A DNA stretch of 64,000 nt from Streptomyces gelaticus (GTDB lineage: Bacteria; Actinomycetota; Actinomycetes; Streptomycetales; Streptomycetaceae): assembly GCF_014649535.1 (NCBI RefSeq), contig NZ_BMTF01000021.1:1-64000 (forward strand). The letters run 5' to 3'. The notes below the pieces were generated by a model that was given only the letters and a program-made list of their open reading frames with translations, was not told where the DNA came from and did no database searches. The translations under genes were made by a program, and so were the position numbers. How positions within the stretch are numbered: the stretch's first letter is position 1; each line of letters begins with the position of its first letter. Below, one piece after another: positions 35,994 to 44,611 of this stretch.

Positions 35994-36227
35994 GTGACTA
36001 CTGTTCTGACCCCCGCGAGCCCGCTGACCGCAGCAGACCGCTGTGACCGTTGCGGCGCCCAGGCATATCTGCGCGTCGTCCTGATCAGCGGCGGTGAGCT
36101 GCTCTTCTGCGCCCACCACGGTCGCAAGTTCGAGCCGGAACTCAAGAAGATCGCCGCGGAAATACAGGATGAGACGGACCGGCTCACGGCTGTTCAGGCC
36201 CAAGCCGCCGAAGAGGAACAACGCTGA
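35994..36227 (+). CDS. Small DUF7455 Cys/His protein
   Basis: 77 residues from GTG 35994 (AGAGG upstream). The core CDRCGAQAYLRVVL..GELLFCAHHGRKFEPEL has two Cys in a CxxC and a later Cys-x-His-His, the pattern of a single zinc ribbon. A charged helix ends the protein. It is a small conserved actinobacterial family near hrdB and parE. No function is established that I know of; nucleic-acid or RNA polymerase binding is possible. Confidence 0.85.
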   Translation: MTTVLTPASPLTAADRCDRCGAQAYLRVVLISGGELLFCAHHGRKFEPELKKIAAEIQDETDRLTAVQAQAAEEEQR

Positions 36228-36272
36228 CACCTCGCATCCACGACGAGCAGGGGCCGGGTCCCGGACCGGCCG

Positions 36273-36303
36273 ACGGGCGGCTCCCCAGCGGGGGGCCGCC
36301 CGT
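36273..36303. terminator. Bidirectional terminator between DUF7455 and protease genes
   Basis: Stem acgggcggc / gccgcccgt with a 13-base spacer that itself pairs (tcccc/gggg), between two convergent genes. Confidence 0.75.
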
Positions 36304-36325
36304 TCTCGTACCTGCGCGGTGATGG

Positions 36326-37156
36326 TCAGCCGGCTCCCGGCATCCAGCCGATGGCGGCGGAGATCCGCGTGTACACGCCGGGGCTGCCGGCTTTCGCGCA
36401 GCCGTCCCCCCAGGAGACCAGTCCGATGAGCCGCCCACGGGCCACCAGCGGCCCGCCGCTGTCGCCCTGACATGCGTCGTACCCTCCCAGCAGTTCGCCC
36501 GCGCAGAGCATCGTCGAGGCGTCGTACGTGCCGCTACCGCCGCCCGAGTAGGCCTGCGCGCACGCGGCGTCCGGCAGAACACTCACTTTCGCCGCCCGCA
36601 GCGACGACGCGTAGTCGTTGTTGCCCGTCGTGTCGCCCCACCCGTAGACGGCCGCTTCGGTGCCCGGTGCATACCCCGCGTCGCCGGATCCGGCCATCGG
36701 GACCACACTCTTCTCCGGGAGCGCTTCGGCGAGGGTGAGCACAGCCAGGTCCCCCGCATTCGTGATGGGGTTGAACCCCGGGTTGGCCCATGCCTCCCGT
36801 ACCGGAATCTCCTTCCCCCCGGCCCCGAGCAGGGCATCGCGGCCCGTGATGACACGCAGATCGCGCAGGCTGGCGACATCGACACCGAGTGCCGCCCGGC
36901 TCAGACAGTGCGCAGCGGTCAGCACCTTCTTCGGCGCCACCGCGACACCGCCGCAGAACTGTCCGGCGCGGGATTCTCCGAACCGGTCACGGCTGGACAG
37001 TGCCACAACCCAGGGGCTGTCCTTGACATGTGCGGGCTGACCGCCGATGACAACGCCGCCCTCGGCCGCCCAGGCATGAGAGCCGAGCGGTATCAGGGCT
37101 GCGGCGGCAACCAGGGCGAGCGCCCCGGTCACGGCGCGGAAGACGGTACGGGACAT
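36326..37156 (-). CDS. Secreted trypsin-like serine protease (S1)
   Basis: 276 residues from ATG 37156 (AGGAG five bases upstream). The signal peptide ends HAWAAEGG near residue 31 and the mature enzyme begins close to VVIGGQPAHVKDSPWVVAL, where IGG replaces the classic IVGG. The catalytic His is in LTAAHC, the Asp in AGDLAVLTL and the Ser in CQGDSGGPL. The Asp six residues before that Ser (YDACQGDSGG) gives trypsin-like specificity for Arg/Lys. It is probably an exported, autoactivating protease. Confidence 0.94.
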   Translation of the reverse strand: MSRTVFRAVTGALALVAAAALIPLGSHAWAAEGGVVIGGQPAHVKDSPWVVALSSRDRFGESRAGQFCGGVAVAPKKVLTAAHCLSRAALGVDVASLRDLRVITGRDALLGAGGKEIPVREAWANPGFNPITNAGDLAVLTLAEALPEKSVVPMAGSGDAGYAPGTEAAVYGWGDTTGNNDYASSLRAAKVSVLPDAACAQAYSGGGSGTYDASTMLCAGELLGGYDACQGDSGGPLVARGRLIGLVSWGDGCAKAGSPGVYTRISAAIGWMPGAG

Positions 37157-37232
37157 GCGCACTCCTGACTCCGTGGTGAACCATTCCCACCCAGAGTCAT
37201 CCCGCCGGTCGCCGACCGCACGCTTTGATAGG

Positions 37233-37271
37233 CCGAGGGCCCGGCTCCCCCATGGGGATCCGGGCCCTCGG
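37233..37271 (-). terminator. Terminator after hrdB
   Basis: Perfect 12-base stem ccgagggcccgg / ccgggccctcgg with an inner cccc/gggg pairing, 19 bases past the hrdB stop. Confidence 0.9.
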
Positions 37272-37289
37272 TCCGTGTGTTCCTGCGAC

Positions 37290-38837
37290 CTAGTCGAGGT
37301 AGTCGCGCAGCACCTGAGAACGCGACGGGTGGCGCAGCTTCGACATGGTCTTCGATTCGATCTGACGGATGCGCTCACGCGTCACGCCGTAGACCTTGCC
37401 GATCTCGTCCAGGGTCTTCGGCTGGCCGTCGGTGAGGCCGAAGCGCATGGAGACCACGCCCGCCTCACGCTCGGAGAGCGTGTCGAGCACCGAGTGCAGC
37501 TGCTCCTGGAGGAGCGTGAAGCTGACCGCGTCGGCCGGGACGACTGCCTCGGAGTCCTCGATCAGGTCACCGAACTCGCTGTCCCCGTCCTCACCCAGCG
37601 GGGTGTGAAGGGAGATCGGCTCACGACCGTACTTCTGGACCTCGATGACCTTCTCGGGGGTCATGTCGAGCTCCTTGGCCAGCTCCTCCGGCGTGGGCTC
37701 ACGGCCCAGGTCCTGGAGCATCTGGCGCTGCACACGCGCGAGCTTGTTGATGACCTCGACCATGTGCACCGGGATACGGATGGTGCGGGCCTGGTCGGCC
37801 ATGGCGCGAGTGATCGCCTGACGGATCCACCAGGTGGCGTACGTGGAGAACTTGTAGCCCTTGGTGTAGTCGAACTTCTCGACCGCGCGGATCAGACCGA
37901 GGTTGCCCTCCTGGATGAGGTCCAGGAAGAGCATGCCGCGGCCGGTGTAGCGCTTGGCCAGCGACACCACGAGACGGAGGTTGGCCTCCAGCAGGTGGTT
38001 CTTGGCGCGGCGGCCGTCCTCGGCGATGATCTCCAGCTCGCGCTTGAGCTTCGGAGCGAGCTTGTCGGAGTTCGCCAGCTTGTCCTCGGCGAACAGACCC
38101 GCCTCGATCCGCTTGGCGAGCTCGACCTCCTGCTCGGCGTTGAGGAGGGGAACCTTGCCGATCTGCTTCAGGTAGTCCTTGACCGGGTCGGCGGTGGCGC
38201 CGGCGACGGCGACCTGCTGGGCAGGTGCGTCGTCCTCGTCGTCGTCGGAGAGGACGAAGCCCTTGTTCTCGCCCTCGACCTCCTCTTCCTCGCCCTTGCC
38301 GACCTTTACTTCCTCGACCGCCTCGTCGCCGTCGAGGAGCTCGTCGTCCTGCTTTCCGGACTTCTTCGTTGCTGTCTTCTTTGCCGCCGTCTTCTTCACG
38401 GCGGTCTTCTTGGCAGCCGTCTTCTTGGCCGCCGTCTTCTTCGCAGGGCCGGCCGCGGCAGCGTCGCCAGCCACCACGTCCGCGGTCTCTGCCGACGGGG
38501 CGGCAGTGGCCGCGACCGTCCTGGTCACGGTTGTCTTGGCCGCGACAGTCTTGGTGGCGGTGCGCTTGACCGGGCTCTTTGCTGCGACGCTCTTGCGGGC
38601 ACGTTTGGACGGCTCCGCGGCACTGACCATCAGCGTCACACCCTCTTCCTCGAGGATCTGGTTGAGGCTGCGCAGAACATTCTTCCACTGGGTTGGCGGA
38701 ATCTGGTCAGCCTCGAAGGCCCGACGCACGTCATCGCCGGCGATCTGCCCATCAGCCTTTCCCCGCTCGATGAGCGCCATCACAGACTCGGACTCGGCGA
38801 TCTCCGGCGGGAGCGTACGGGATGTGCTGGCCGACAC
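37290..38837 (-). CDS. hrdB: Principal RNA polymerase sigma factor HrdB
   Basis: 515 residues from GTG 38837 (GAGAGG six bases before). This is the housekeeping sigma-70 factor. The N-terminal third holds Ala/Lys repeats (AAKKT about five times, residues 155-185) and an acidic stretch, both hallmarks of HrdB. Region 1.2 begins at DPVKDYLKQIG, region 2 has GLIRAVEKFDYTKGYKFSTYATWWIRQAI, region 3 has PTPEELAKELDM, and the region 4.2 HTH has TLDEIGKVYGVTRERIRQIE. It neighbours whiH, as I recall for S. coelicolor. Confidence 0.97.
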   Translation of the reverse strand: MSASTSRTLPPEIAESESVMALIERGKADGQIAGDDVRRAFEADQIPPTQWKNVLRSLNQILEEEGVTLMVSAAEPSKRARKSVAAKSPVKRTATKTVAAKTTVTRTVAATAAPSAETADVVAGDAAAAGPAKKTAAKKTAAKKTAVKKTAAKKTATKKSGKQDDELLDGDEAVEEVKVGKGEEEEVEGENKGFVLSDDDEDDAPAQQVAVAGATADPVKDYLKQIGKVPLLNAEQEVELAKRIEAGLFAEDKLANSDKLAPKLKRELEIIAEDGRRAKNHLLEANLRLVVSLAKRYTGRGMLFLDLIQEGNLGLIRAVEKFDYTKGYKFSTYATWWIRQAITRAMADQARTIRIPVHMVEVINKLARVQRQMLQDLGREPTPEELAKELDMTPEKVIEVQKYGREPISLHTPLGEDGDSEFGDLIEDSEAVVPADAVSFTLLQEQLHSVLDTLSEREAGVVSMRFGLTDGQPKTLDEIGKVYGVTRERIRQIESKTMSKLRHPSRSQVLRDYLD

Positions 38838-39160
38838 GAACAACCTCTCGGAACGATGGAAACGGCTTCCGGCCCGGCCCCGGAAAGGGCTTGAGCCGAC
38901 GACCGCCGGTCTGGGAATGTACCGACGGCGCGGGTTTCGCCTCAGAACTGCACAGCGCACTCGATGGCTGCTGTATTCCTTCTGCGGCGGTCACCTCTTA
39001 AGTCATCGCACTGTTTCGAGGAGTGTTACGCCCAATCCGCGTGGCCCGAGTCACACCTCATTTGCGACGAACGTGACCAACAGCGCAGAACCCTGCAACC
39101 GTGCCGCCGGACCGTGTCGGCCCGGCGACACACGGTTCGCACACCGTGGCCGTGCTGCGC
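38838..39160 (-). other. hrdB promoter and leader region
   Basis: 323 bases separate hrdB from whiH upstream, both on the minus strand. A weak hairpin accgtgt/acacggt at 39111-39136 may end whiH transcription. The rest should hold the hrdB promoters; I see no sequence that I can assign with confidence to a known sigma class. Confidence 0.5.
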
Positions 39161-40048
39161 TCAGTGCTCGCGGGGCGCGGGCACCACACGCTCCACCTCG
39201 GGGTGGACAACGAGCAGTTGACGCATGGCCGTCTCGGCGCCCGCCGCGTCACCGGACGCGAGGGCCTCGACGATCCGGGCGTGGTGGCCCAACGACGCCT
39301 CACTGGGGCGGTCACAGCCCGTGACCGGTCCGCCCGAGACCTGCAGGGCCGCGGAAACGATGCCGGAGAGGTGCTCCAGCATGCGGTTGCCGGCCGCTTG
39401 GATGAGCAGGGAGTGGAACTCCGCATCGGCCCGGGAGCAGGTGATCGCGTCTCCCTGCCCGACCGCGTGCCCCATGATCTCCACCATGTCGCCGAGGCGC
39501 TGCTGGATGTCCTCGCGCCCGTGGCCCGCGGCGAGACGCGCGGCAAGGGGCTCGATCGTCCACCGGAGCTCCCCGAGCTCGCGACGCTGGTCCTCGCGCT
39601 GAGGACCGAAGGCGCGCCATTCGATGATGTCGGGATCCAGCAGGTTCCAGTCGCTGACGGGGCGGACCCGGGTACCCACGTTGGGACGGGCGCTGACCAG
39701 GCCTTTGGCCTCAAGAACGCGCAGCGATTCGCGTACGACGGTGCGGGAGACCTCGAAGCGCTGACCGATCTCCTCCGGCACGAGAGGACGGTCGGCGCCC
39801 AGGTCACCCGAAACGATCATCTGACCCAGCTGCTGAACGAGTTGGCCGTGGAGGCCGCGGCCCCGGCTGGCAGAGCCCCGCCGGCTCACCCGGCCGAGGT
39901 CGACATCAGAGCCCTCCCAGGAGCGAAGAGCGGCACGCTCGCCGGCCGGCGCCTCCGCATACGGGTAGCGATCGAGTTCACCCGGGCCGGCGAGGCCGGA
40001 ATCGGCGGAGCGGGCGGCGGTCATCATGGTGTGCGCAAGGGTACTCAC
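39161..40048 (-). CDS. whiH: GntR/FadR-family sporulation regulator, WhiH
   Basis: 295 residues from GTG 40048; the ATG pair at 40027 and 40024 gives shorter forms. The N-terminal 65 residues are basic and flexible. The GntR winged helix spans about 70-135 (LVPEEIGQRFEVSRTVVRESLRVLEAKGLV), followed by a FadR C-terminal helical ligand domain. Identity rests on the FadR fold plus its place directly upstream of hrdB. In S. coelicolor WhiH is needed for sporulation septation and represses its own gene. A WhiG-like -10 box lies upstream. Confidence 0.88.
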   Translation of the reverse strand: MSTLAHTMMTAARSADSGLAGPGELDRYPYAEAPAGERAALRSWEGSDVDLGRVSRRGSASRGRGLHGQLVQQLGQMIVSGDLGADRPLVPEEIGQRFEVSRTVVRESLRVLEAKGLVSARPNVGTRVRPVSDWNLLDPDIIEWRAFGPQREDQRRELGELRWTIEPLAARLAAGHGREDIQQRLGDMVEIMGHAVGQGDAITCSRADAEFHSLLIQAAGNRMLEHLSGIVSAALQVSGGPVTGCDRPSEASLGHHARIVEALASGDAAGAETAMRQLLVVHPEVERVVPAPREH

Positions 40049-40111
40049 GCATCCTTTGTCGGCGCGGCCCACCCGGCGCTTGAGGTCTTTGGTGAAAAGC
40101 ACACGAAAGGG

Positions 40112-40119
40112 TGATCGGC
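40112..40119 (-). promoter_or_regulatory. Possible sigma-WhiG -10 element upstream of whiH
   Basis: On the minus strand GCCGATCA matches seven of eight bases of the WhiG -10 consensus GCCGATAA, 64 bases before the whiH GTG. A TAAA lies 20 bases and a TCAA 13 bases further upstream, neither at the usual 15-16 spacing, so the -35 is unclear. Known dependence of whiH on WhiG supports the call. Confidence 0.45.
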
Positions 40120-40173
40120 GCCCGCCCCCCAATTGACGCTTTACTGGTATAAACCCGGGCATTTTCAAATGGG

Positions 40174-42024
40174 CTACAAGCCCTGTCCCGATCCGGCGGC
40201 CCTCTGAGACCGCCAGCGGGGCCTGCCCTGAAGGCCGGTGAGCAGATAGGCGAGCATCAGGACGGACAGCGACAACGCCAGGGCGGCCCCCACGGGATGC
40301 GCCACGACACCCAAAGCGAGCTCCACCCATCGGTCCGTCTCGTGCGGCCAGCGCGGCCACATCAGTTCACGGAGCCTGGCCGGAAAACCAGTGACCGGAC
40401 GGGATCCCGGTGCCGTCAGCATCAACTGGACGAGCGGTACGACGAGTACGGGAACGGCAAGCACCGCGGCGACACCGGCCGTTGTCACCCGGAAGACTCC
40501 GGCGGCCAGGAGGCCCGCCCAGGCACAGCCCACGGCCAGTGCCACCCAACTCACACCCAGGGAAAACGGGTTCGGCGGGACATCGATCCAATCGGGGCCG
40601 TACACGAGACGAAGAGCCCCGGCCGATGCCAGTACGACGGCCCCGGAGAGCACCACGGCAACACCTGCGGACACCATCATCTTGGCCAGGAGCAGCCCCA
40701 GGCGGCGGGGAACGGTACCTCGGCCCGCGGCGAGCGCGGGGTAGCGGAACTCGTCACCGAACGACAGGGCGCCGAGCAGTCCGGCCCCGACCGCAGCGGG
40801 CGGCAGCGGCAGCAGCGACGGCCAGGCCGCCAGCACTTTCGGCAACGGCACGTGACCGATGCGGGCGAGGAGTACGGAGAGTCCGACGGAGACGACCAGA
40901 ACGGCAGCCATGATCATGGTTGTTGTTCTGACGCCTAGCAGACGGCGCAGCTCGTACCGCAGCGGATGAAGCGGACCGGGAGCCGGACGGCGGCGGATGG
41001 GCGGGGCCGGTTCCAGGCCCGACACCCGCGCGACCGGTCGCGGATCGCGTGATCCCGTGCGGCCCTCAGGCCCTGCGGAATCCGGAGGCCCCGGGGAGTT
41101 CGCAGGCACTCCGGGCTCCGTGGGGGCCGCGCCGTCCCCGGGCGCGGTGGAGCGGGTGTCGCCGACCTCGTCGGCCAGTTGGTGCACCGGGAGCCCGTGC
41201 CGGAACGCGAGGTCACCGATCTCCGCACAGCTGGAGCCGTACACGGCGAGGCGCCCACCGGCCTCGGGGACCACCTCCACCGAGCGCCGGGCCGCGCGGG
41301 CCTCACGGCTGACGACTGCCGCGAGGCGAGCCGCGTGCGGGGTCCGGACCGCGACCCGGGGGCGGAGGCGGGTCCGCGAGAAGTCGTCGGCGCCCTGGTC
41401 CGCGACAAGGCGGCCGCTGTCGACGGTGACCACACGGTCGGCGGCACGCGCGGCCTCCTTGGGGTCCGCCGTGGTGTACAGGACGGTCCCGCCCCGGGCC
41501 GCATGGGCCCGCAGCAGACTGTGCAGCCAACTGCTCTCGCGCGGCGCGAGACCTTCTGCCGGGTCGTCGAGGACGAGCGTGTGGGGGTCACCGAGCAGTG
41601 CCGAGGCGAGAGCGAGCCGCCGGTCCATGCCGAGCGAGAGTGCACCGATGCGCTGGCCCCCGAGCCCGGCGAGACCTACGAGCTCAAGCAGTTCGTCGGC
41701 CCGCGCCGGGGGTACGCCCGCGGCGGCACCGAGCATCCGGAGCTGACCGCGAGCAGTACGCGCGGGGTGACCCGGTACGTCTCCGAGCAGCACGCCCACC
41801 TCGCGCGCGGGATGCGGGATCCGGTGCATCGGTCTGCCCCGGAAGTAGGCGACCCCTCGCCCCGAGTCGAGTTCGAGCATGAGGCGGAGGGCTGCGGTCT
41901 TGCCCGAGCCCGGTTCACCCAGGAGCGCGGTGACCTGGCCGGGCCGGGCTTCGAAGGTGAGATCGTCCACGGCAGCCGGGAGACCACGACGGGGGGCGCT
42001 GGTGAGTCCGATGGCCTGGAGCAT
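40174..42024 (-). CDS. ABC transporter with ATPase and ABC-2 permease in one chain
   Basis: 616 residues. The N-terminal ATPase (1-215) has Walker A LLGEPGSGKTAAL. Its signature reads LSLGMDRR instead of LSGGQ, and Walker B LVLDDPAEGLAP has Asp where the catalytic Glu is expected. A Pro/Ala/Asp-rich linker spans about 290-340. The C-terminal half carries six TM helices of an ABC-2 permease (MIMAAVLVVSVGLSVLLA onward). Half-transporters of this order work as dimers and usually export. The altered motifs suggest slow or regulated ATP turnover. It lies upstream of whiH, 125 bases away; substrate unknown. Confidence 0.88.
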   Translation of the reverse strand: MLQAIGLTSAPRRGLPAAVDDLTFEARPGQVTALLGEPGSGKTAALRLMLELDSGRGVAYFRGRPMHRIPHPAREVGVLLGDVPGHPARTARGQLRMLGAAAGVPPARADELLELVGLAGLGGQRIGALSLGMDRRLALASALLGDPHTLVLDDPAEGLAPRESSWLHSLLRAHAARGGTVLYTTADPKEAARAADRVVTVDSGRLVADQGADDFSRTRLRPRVAVRTPHAARLAAVVSREARAARRSVEVVPEAGGRLAVYGSSCAEIGDLAFRHGLPVHQLADEVGDTRSTAPGDGAAPTEPGVPANSPGPPDSAGPEGRTGSRDPRPVARVSGLEPAPPIRRRPAPGPLHPLRYELRRLLGVRTTTMIMAAVLVVSVGLSVLLARIGHVPLPKVLAAWPSLLPLPPAAVGAGLLGALSFGDEFRYPALAAGRGTVPRRLGLLLAKMMVSAGVAVVLSGAVVLASAGALRLVYGPDWIDVPPNPFSLGVSWVALAVGCAWAGLLAAGVFRVTTAGVAAVLAVPVLVVPLVQLMLTAPGSRPVTGFPARLRELMWPRWPHETDRWVELALGVVAHPVGAALALSLSVLMLAYLLTGLQGRPRWRSQRAAGSGQGL

Positions 42025-42136
42025 CGCTTCTCTCGCGGAAGGTGAGACCGCTCGGCGGCAGGGCGGGTACCGCAGAAAGATAACCCGACAAATCCGACTT
42101 TTTGCGCAACACCGGTCCCGTGGGCGTTCCGCGAGG

Positions 42137-42901
42137 TCAGACTTCCGGCCTCAGCATCGGAGGGTTGAGCACGGTGGCCGCACCGGCCCGGAAGAGCTGG
42201 GCCGGACGTCCGCCCTGGCGAGTGGTCGTGCCGCCGGTGGGCACCAGGAAGCCGGGGGTGCCGGTGACCTTGCGATGGAAGTTCCGCGGGTCGAGAACCA
42301 CTCCCCACACCGCCTCGTACACCCTCCGGAGCTCGCCGACCGTGAAGGCCGGGGGACAGAAGGCGGTGGCCAGGGAGGAGTATTCGATCTTGGAACGGGC
42401 GCGTTCGACGCCGTCGGCGAGGATCTGCGCGTGGTCGAAGGCCAGCGGGGCCTGACTCTCGCCCTCGTGGCCGAAGCTTCCCTCCGCCCCGAGCAGATCG
42501 TCGACGGGCGCCCATCGCGCGCTGTTCGCATCGCCGCCGGCCCGCGGGGCCGGCAGATCGGGGGCCAGAGCGAGATGGGCGACGCTGACGACCCGCATCC
42601 GCGGGTCACGACCGGGGTCGCCATACGTCGCAAGCTGTTCGAGGTGGGCGCCGTTCCCGATCGCCGGGGCCGACGGGTCCTGCGCACACAGCCCGGTCTC
42701 CTCGACCAGCTCGCGCGCTGCTGCGGCACCGAGGTCCTCATCGGCTTTGACGAACCCGCCGGGCAGCGCCCATCGCCCCTGGAACGGTGGCTCACCACGG
42801 CGTACCACCAGCGCGCAGAGCGCATGTCGGCGCACCGTGAGCACGACCAGGTCGACGGTGACAGCGAAGGGCGGGAAGGTCGACGGGTCGTAGGGCGGCA
42901 T
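42137..42901 (-). CDS. Nudix-domain protein of the NrtR regulator type
   Basis: 254 residues. The Nudix fold covers about 10-150; its box reads GGFVKADEDLGAAAARELVEETG, with the REx2EE core conserved apart from the intervening Leu-Val. The C-terminal part (about 170-240, YSSLATAFCPPAFTVGELRRVYEAVWG...FHRKVTGTPGFLVPTGG) is the winged-helix domain of NrtR-like repressors of NAD metabolism. It may be a regulator binding ADP-ribose-type ligands rather than a hydrolase. A dyad just upstream of its start fits self-regulation. Confidence 0.85.
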   Translation of the reverse strand: MPPYDPSTFPPFAVTVDLVVLTVRRHALCALVVRRGEPPFQGRWALPGGFVKADEDLGAAAARELVEETGLCAQDPSAPAIGNGAHLEQLATYGDPGRDPRMRVVSVAHLALAPDLPAPRAGGDANSARWAPVDDLLGAEGSFGHEGESQAPLAFDHAQILADGVERARSKIEYSSLATAFCPPAFTVGELRRVYEAVWGVVLDPRNFHRKVTGTPGFLVPTGGTTTRQGGRPAQLFRAGAATVLNPPMLRPEV

Positions 42902-42911
42902 GCGGTGATCA

Positions 42912-42932
42912 TAGTCGTCTGCCTGACGATAA
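42912..42932. promoter_or_regulatory. Dyad at the NrtR-like gene start
   Basis: TAGTCGTC (42912-42919) and GACGATAA (42925-42932) form an imperfect inverted repeat (six of eight pairs) 11 bases before the gene's ATG. A candidate autoregulatory operator for the Nudix-type regulator. Confidence 0.5.
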
Positions 42933-43021
42933 ACACTCCCTTCGCCATGCTCTTCCGGGAGCTCTTCGCCGCCCTCTCGCTCGTGGTTTCTCCCGCCCTC
43001 CGCAGCGACAGGGCATATGGG

Positions 43022-44323
43022 TCATTCCTCGCCACCGGATACGCGTCGGCCGGGAGCGGCTTGCCCGGACCGGCGCCGGGTGGCCGCCGATCCGGGACGG
43101 GCGGAGCCGGACGGGGCCTTCTTCCGGTGGGTGCCGGCGGGCCGCGCCGCGCGGGGGCGCGGGCTGCGGTCCGGCCGGTGGCTGCGCCGCCGCGTCCGTG
43201 CGCTGCGCTCCCCGCGCAGGCATCGGCGCAGGGTCTCCGGGTCGAGGCCCTGGTTGCACGCCTCATGAAGGAGCTGGGCGAAGGTGTAGTCGGGATCCAT
43301 CCGCAGGGCGAGGCCCAGGGCGACCCGTGCGCCCGGTTCATCGCCCGTCGACCATGAGACCCATCCGGCCAGGGTCAATGGCGCCGCGGCATGTTCCTCG
43401 TACGGTGTCACGCAACGACGGGACAGCGCGCGCCAGAGCCTCAGCGCAGAATCTGCTTCCGGGCCTTCCATCCACTCCGCGGCCCTGTCGCGGGTGTCCC
43501 GGTCCTGGAGGCCGAGGATCACCGCTGCCGCCTCGTCATGGCTGATCAGCCGGTCGTCGTTGACGTCCGAGACGGAGGGCGCCCCCACCGGCGGCGTCTC
43601 CCTGAGGCGTTTCATGAGCTGCCGGGCGATGTCCAGGGTCTCTCGGGCCACATCTTCGCGCCCCTCTTCGTCCAGGAGCCTGGGCACCAACTCGGCACCC
43701 GCCGAGTCGAGTGCGCGCTGCTGGCCGACCGCCGCCGAGGTCTTCAACGGCGCGAGCCTCGCCTCCATCTCCCGCAGTGATCCGCGTACTTGGATGCCTG
43801 CGTACGCGGCGGCGGCCGCCATCACCGAAGTGCCGGGCATGGCCATCTGGTTCCCCTCCGTCGGGCAGCAACGCCCGTCCGGGCAGCAGTAGGACCAGTA
43901 CCGGCCGTCGGAGATGCAGAGCGCTTCGAGCACCGGCACGTCCAGCGCACCGCACGCCGTACGCAGACGCTGGGCGAACGGCCGCAACCGCTCCATGATC
44001 TGGCTGCCGGATTCGCCCTCGGGCGGATCCTGGCAGAGGAAGATGACGATCGCGTCAGGGCGCTCCCCACGCCGCTCGCTGCCCTTGATCAGGCACTCGG
44101 CGAGCTGCTCGGCGACGGGCGCCCATTCCTGCGGCGACTGCGGGATGCCGAGCCTGAGCCGGCCGCCGAAGCGGCCCCTGCCGCCGTGCAGGGCGACCAT
44201 GACCACGCTGTCGTTCGGGTGGAACCCCATCAGATACGGAAGGGCATCGGCGAGTTCGGCAGGTCCTCGCAGGGTGATCTGCTGCTCGTCGGTCGGGCCG
44301 GTGGATTCGTGGTACTGGTTCAT
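43022..44323 (-). CDS. DUF4192 family protein
   Basis: 433 residues from ATG 44323 (MNQYHESTGPTDEQQ). The DUF4192 core (about 15-330) begins ITLRGPAELADALPYLMGFHPNDSVVMVAL and contains a Cys cluster YWSYCCPDGRCCPTEG near 150. Helical repeats resembling a TPR-like C-terminus end near 365 (TPYEEHAAAPLTLAGWVSW...AQLLHEACNQGLDPETL). The last 60 residues are Arg/Pro/Ser-rich and disordered. The family is actinobacterial and its function is unknown to me. The region before it carries two DnaA-box-like words 38 bases from the start. Confidence 0.85.
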   Translation of the reverse strand: MNQYHESTGPTDEQQITLRGPAELADALPYLMGFHPNDSVVMVALHGGRGRFGGRLRLGIPQSPQEWAPVAEQLAECLIKGSERRGERPDAIVIFLCQDPPEGESGSQIMERLRPFAQRLRTACGALDVPVLEALCISDGRYWSYCCPDGRCCPTEGNQMAMPGTSVMAAAAAYAGIQVRGSLREMEARLAPLKTSAAVGQQRALDSAGAELVPRLLDEEGREDVARETLDIARQLMKRLRETPPVGAPSVSDVNDDRLISHDEAAAVILGLQDRDTRDRAAEWMEGPEADSALRLWRALSRRCVTPYEEHAAAPLTLAGWVSWSTGDEPGARVALGLALRMDPDYTFAQLLHEACNQGLDPETLRRCLRGERSARTRRRSHRPDRSPRPRAARPAGTHRKKAPSGSARPGSAATRRRSGQAAPGRRVSGGEE

Positions 44324-44360
44324 GTCACGACCGTCCCGCGAGCGGCCGGATTCCGCGACC

Positions 44361-44384
44361 CCTGTGGATAACTTTGTCCACAGG
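44361..44384. promoter_or_regulatory. Inverted pair of DnaA boxes upstream of the DUF4192 gene
   Basis: CCTGTGGA-N8-TCCACAGG is a perfect dyad. Its left arm read on the minus strand is TTATCCACA (44363-44371), the classical DnaA box; its right arm is TTGTCCACA (44374-44382), the favoured Streptomyces DnaA box. They are two bases apart and 38 bases before the start of the minus-strand gene. The dyad could instead act as a hairpin. Confidence 0.6.
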
Positions 44385-44611
44385 TGGGCGGGCCGTTGGC
44401 GCCCTGCCACAACCATCGGGTTGCATGGGGGCATGACCGTCGTCGACAAGTGCCGGGGCATCAGCGACCGTTCGGTCCGCTCACGGCTGCGCGGCGAGTG
44501 GTGGGCTCGTCGACATGATGGCCTGCTCGGCGGCCACCGACGAGTGCGACCACGGCTGCGGCCCGCGCCGGGTGGCGCGGGCCAGTCGTCGCGGCACGGG
44601 CACAGAGGGTC

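Noticed and set aside
37155..38894. 579-codon plus-strand frame opposite hrdB
   Set aside because: Shadow of hrdB; codon positions of hrdB explain it.
38838..39000. GGAAT near the hrdB leader as a sigma-R promoter
   Set aside because: No GTT at the required 18-base spacing.
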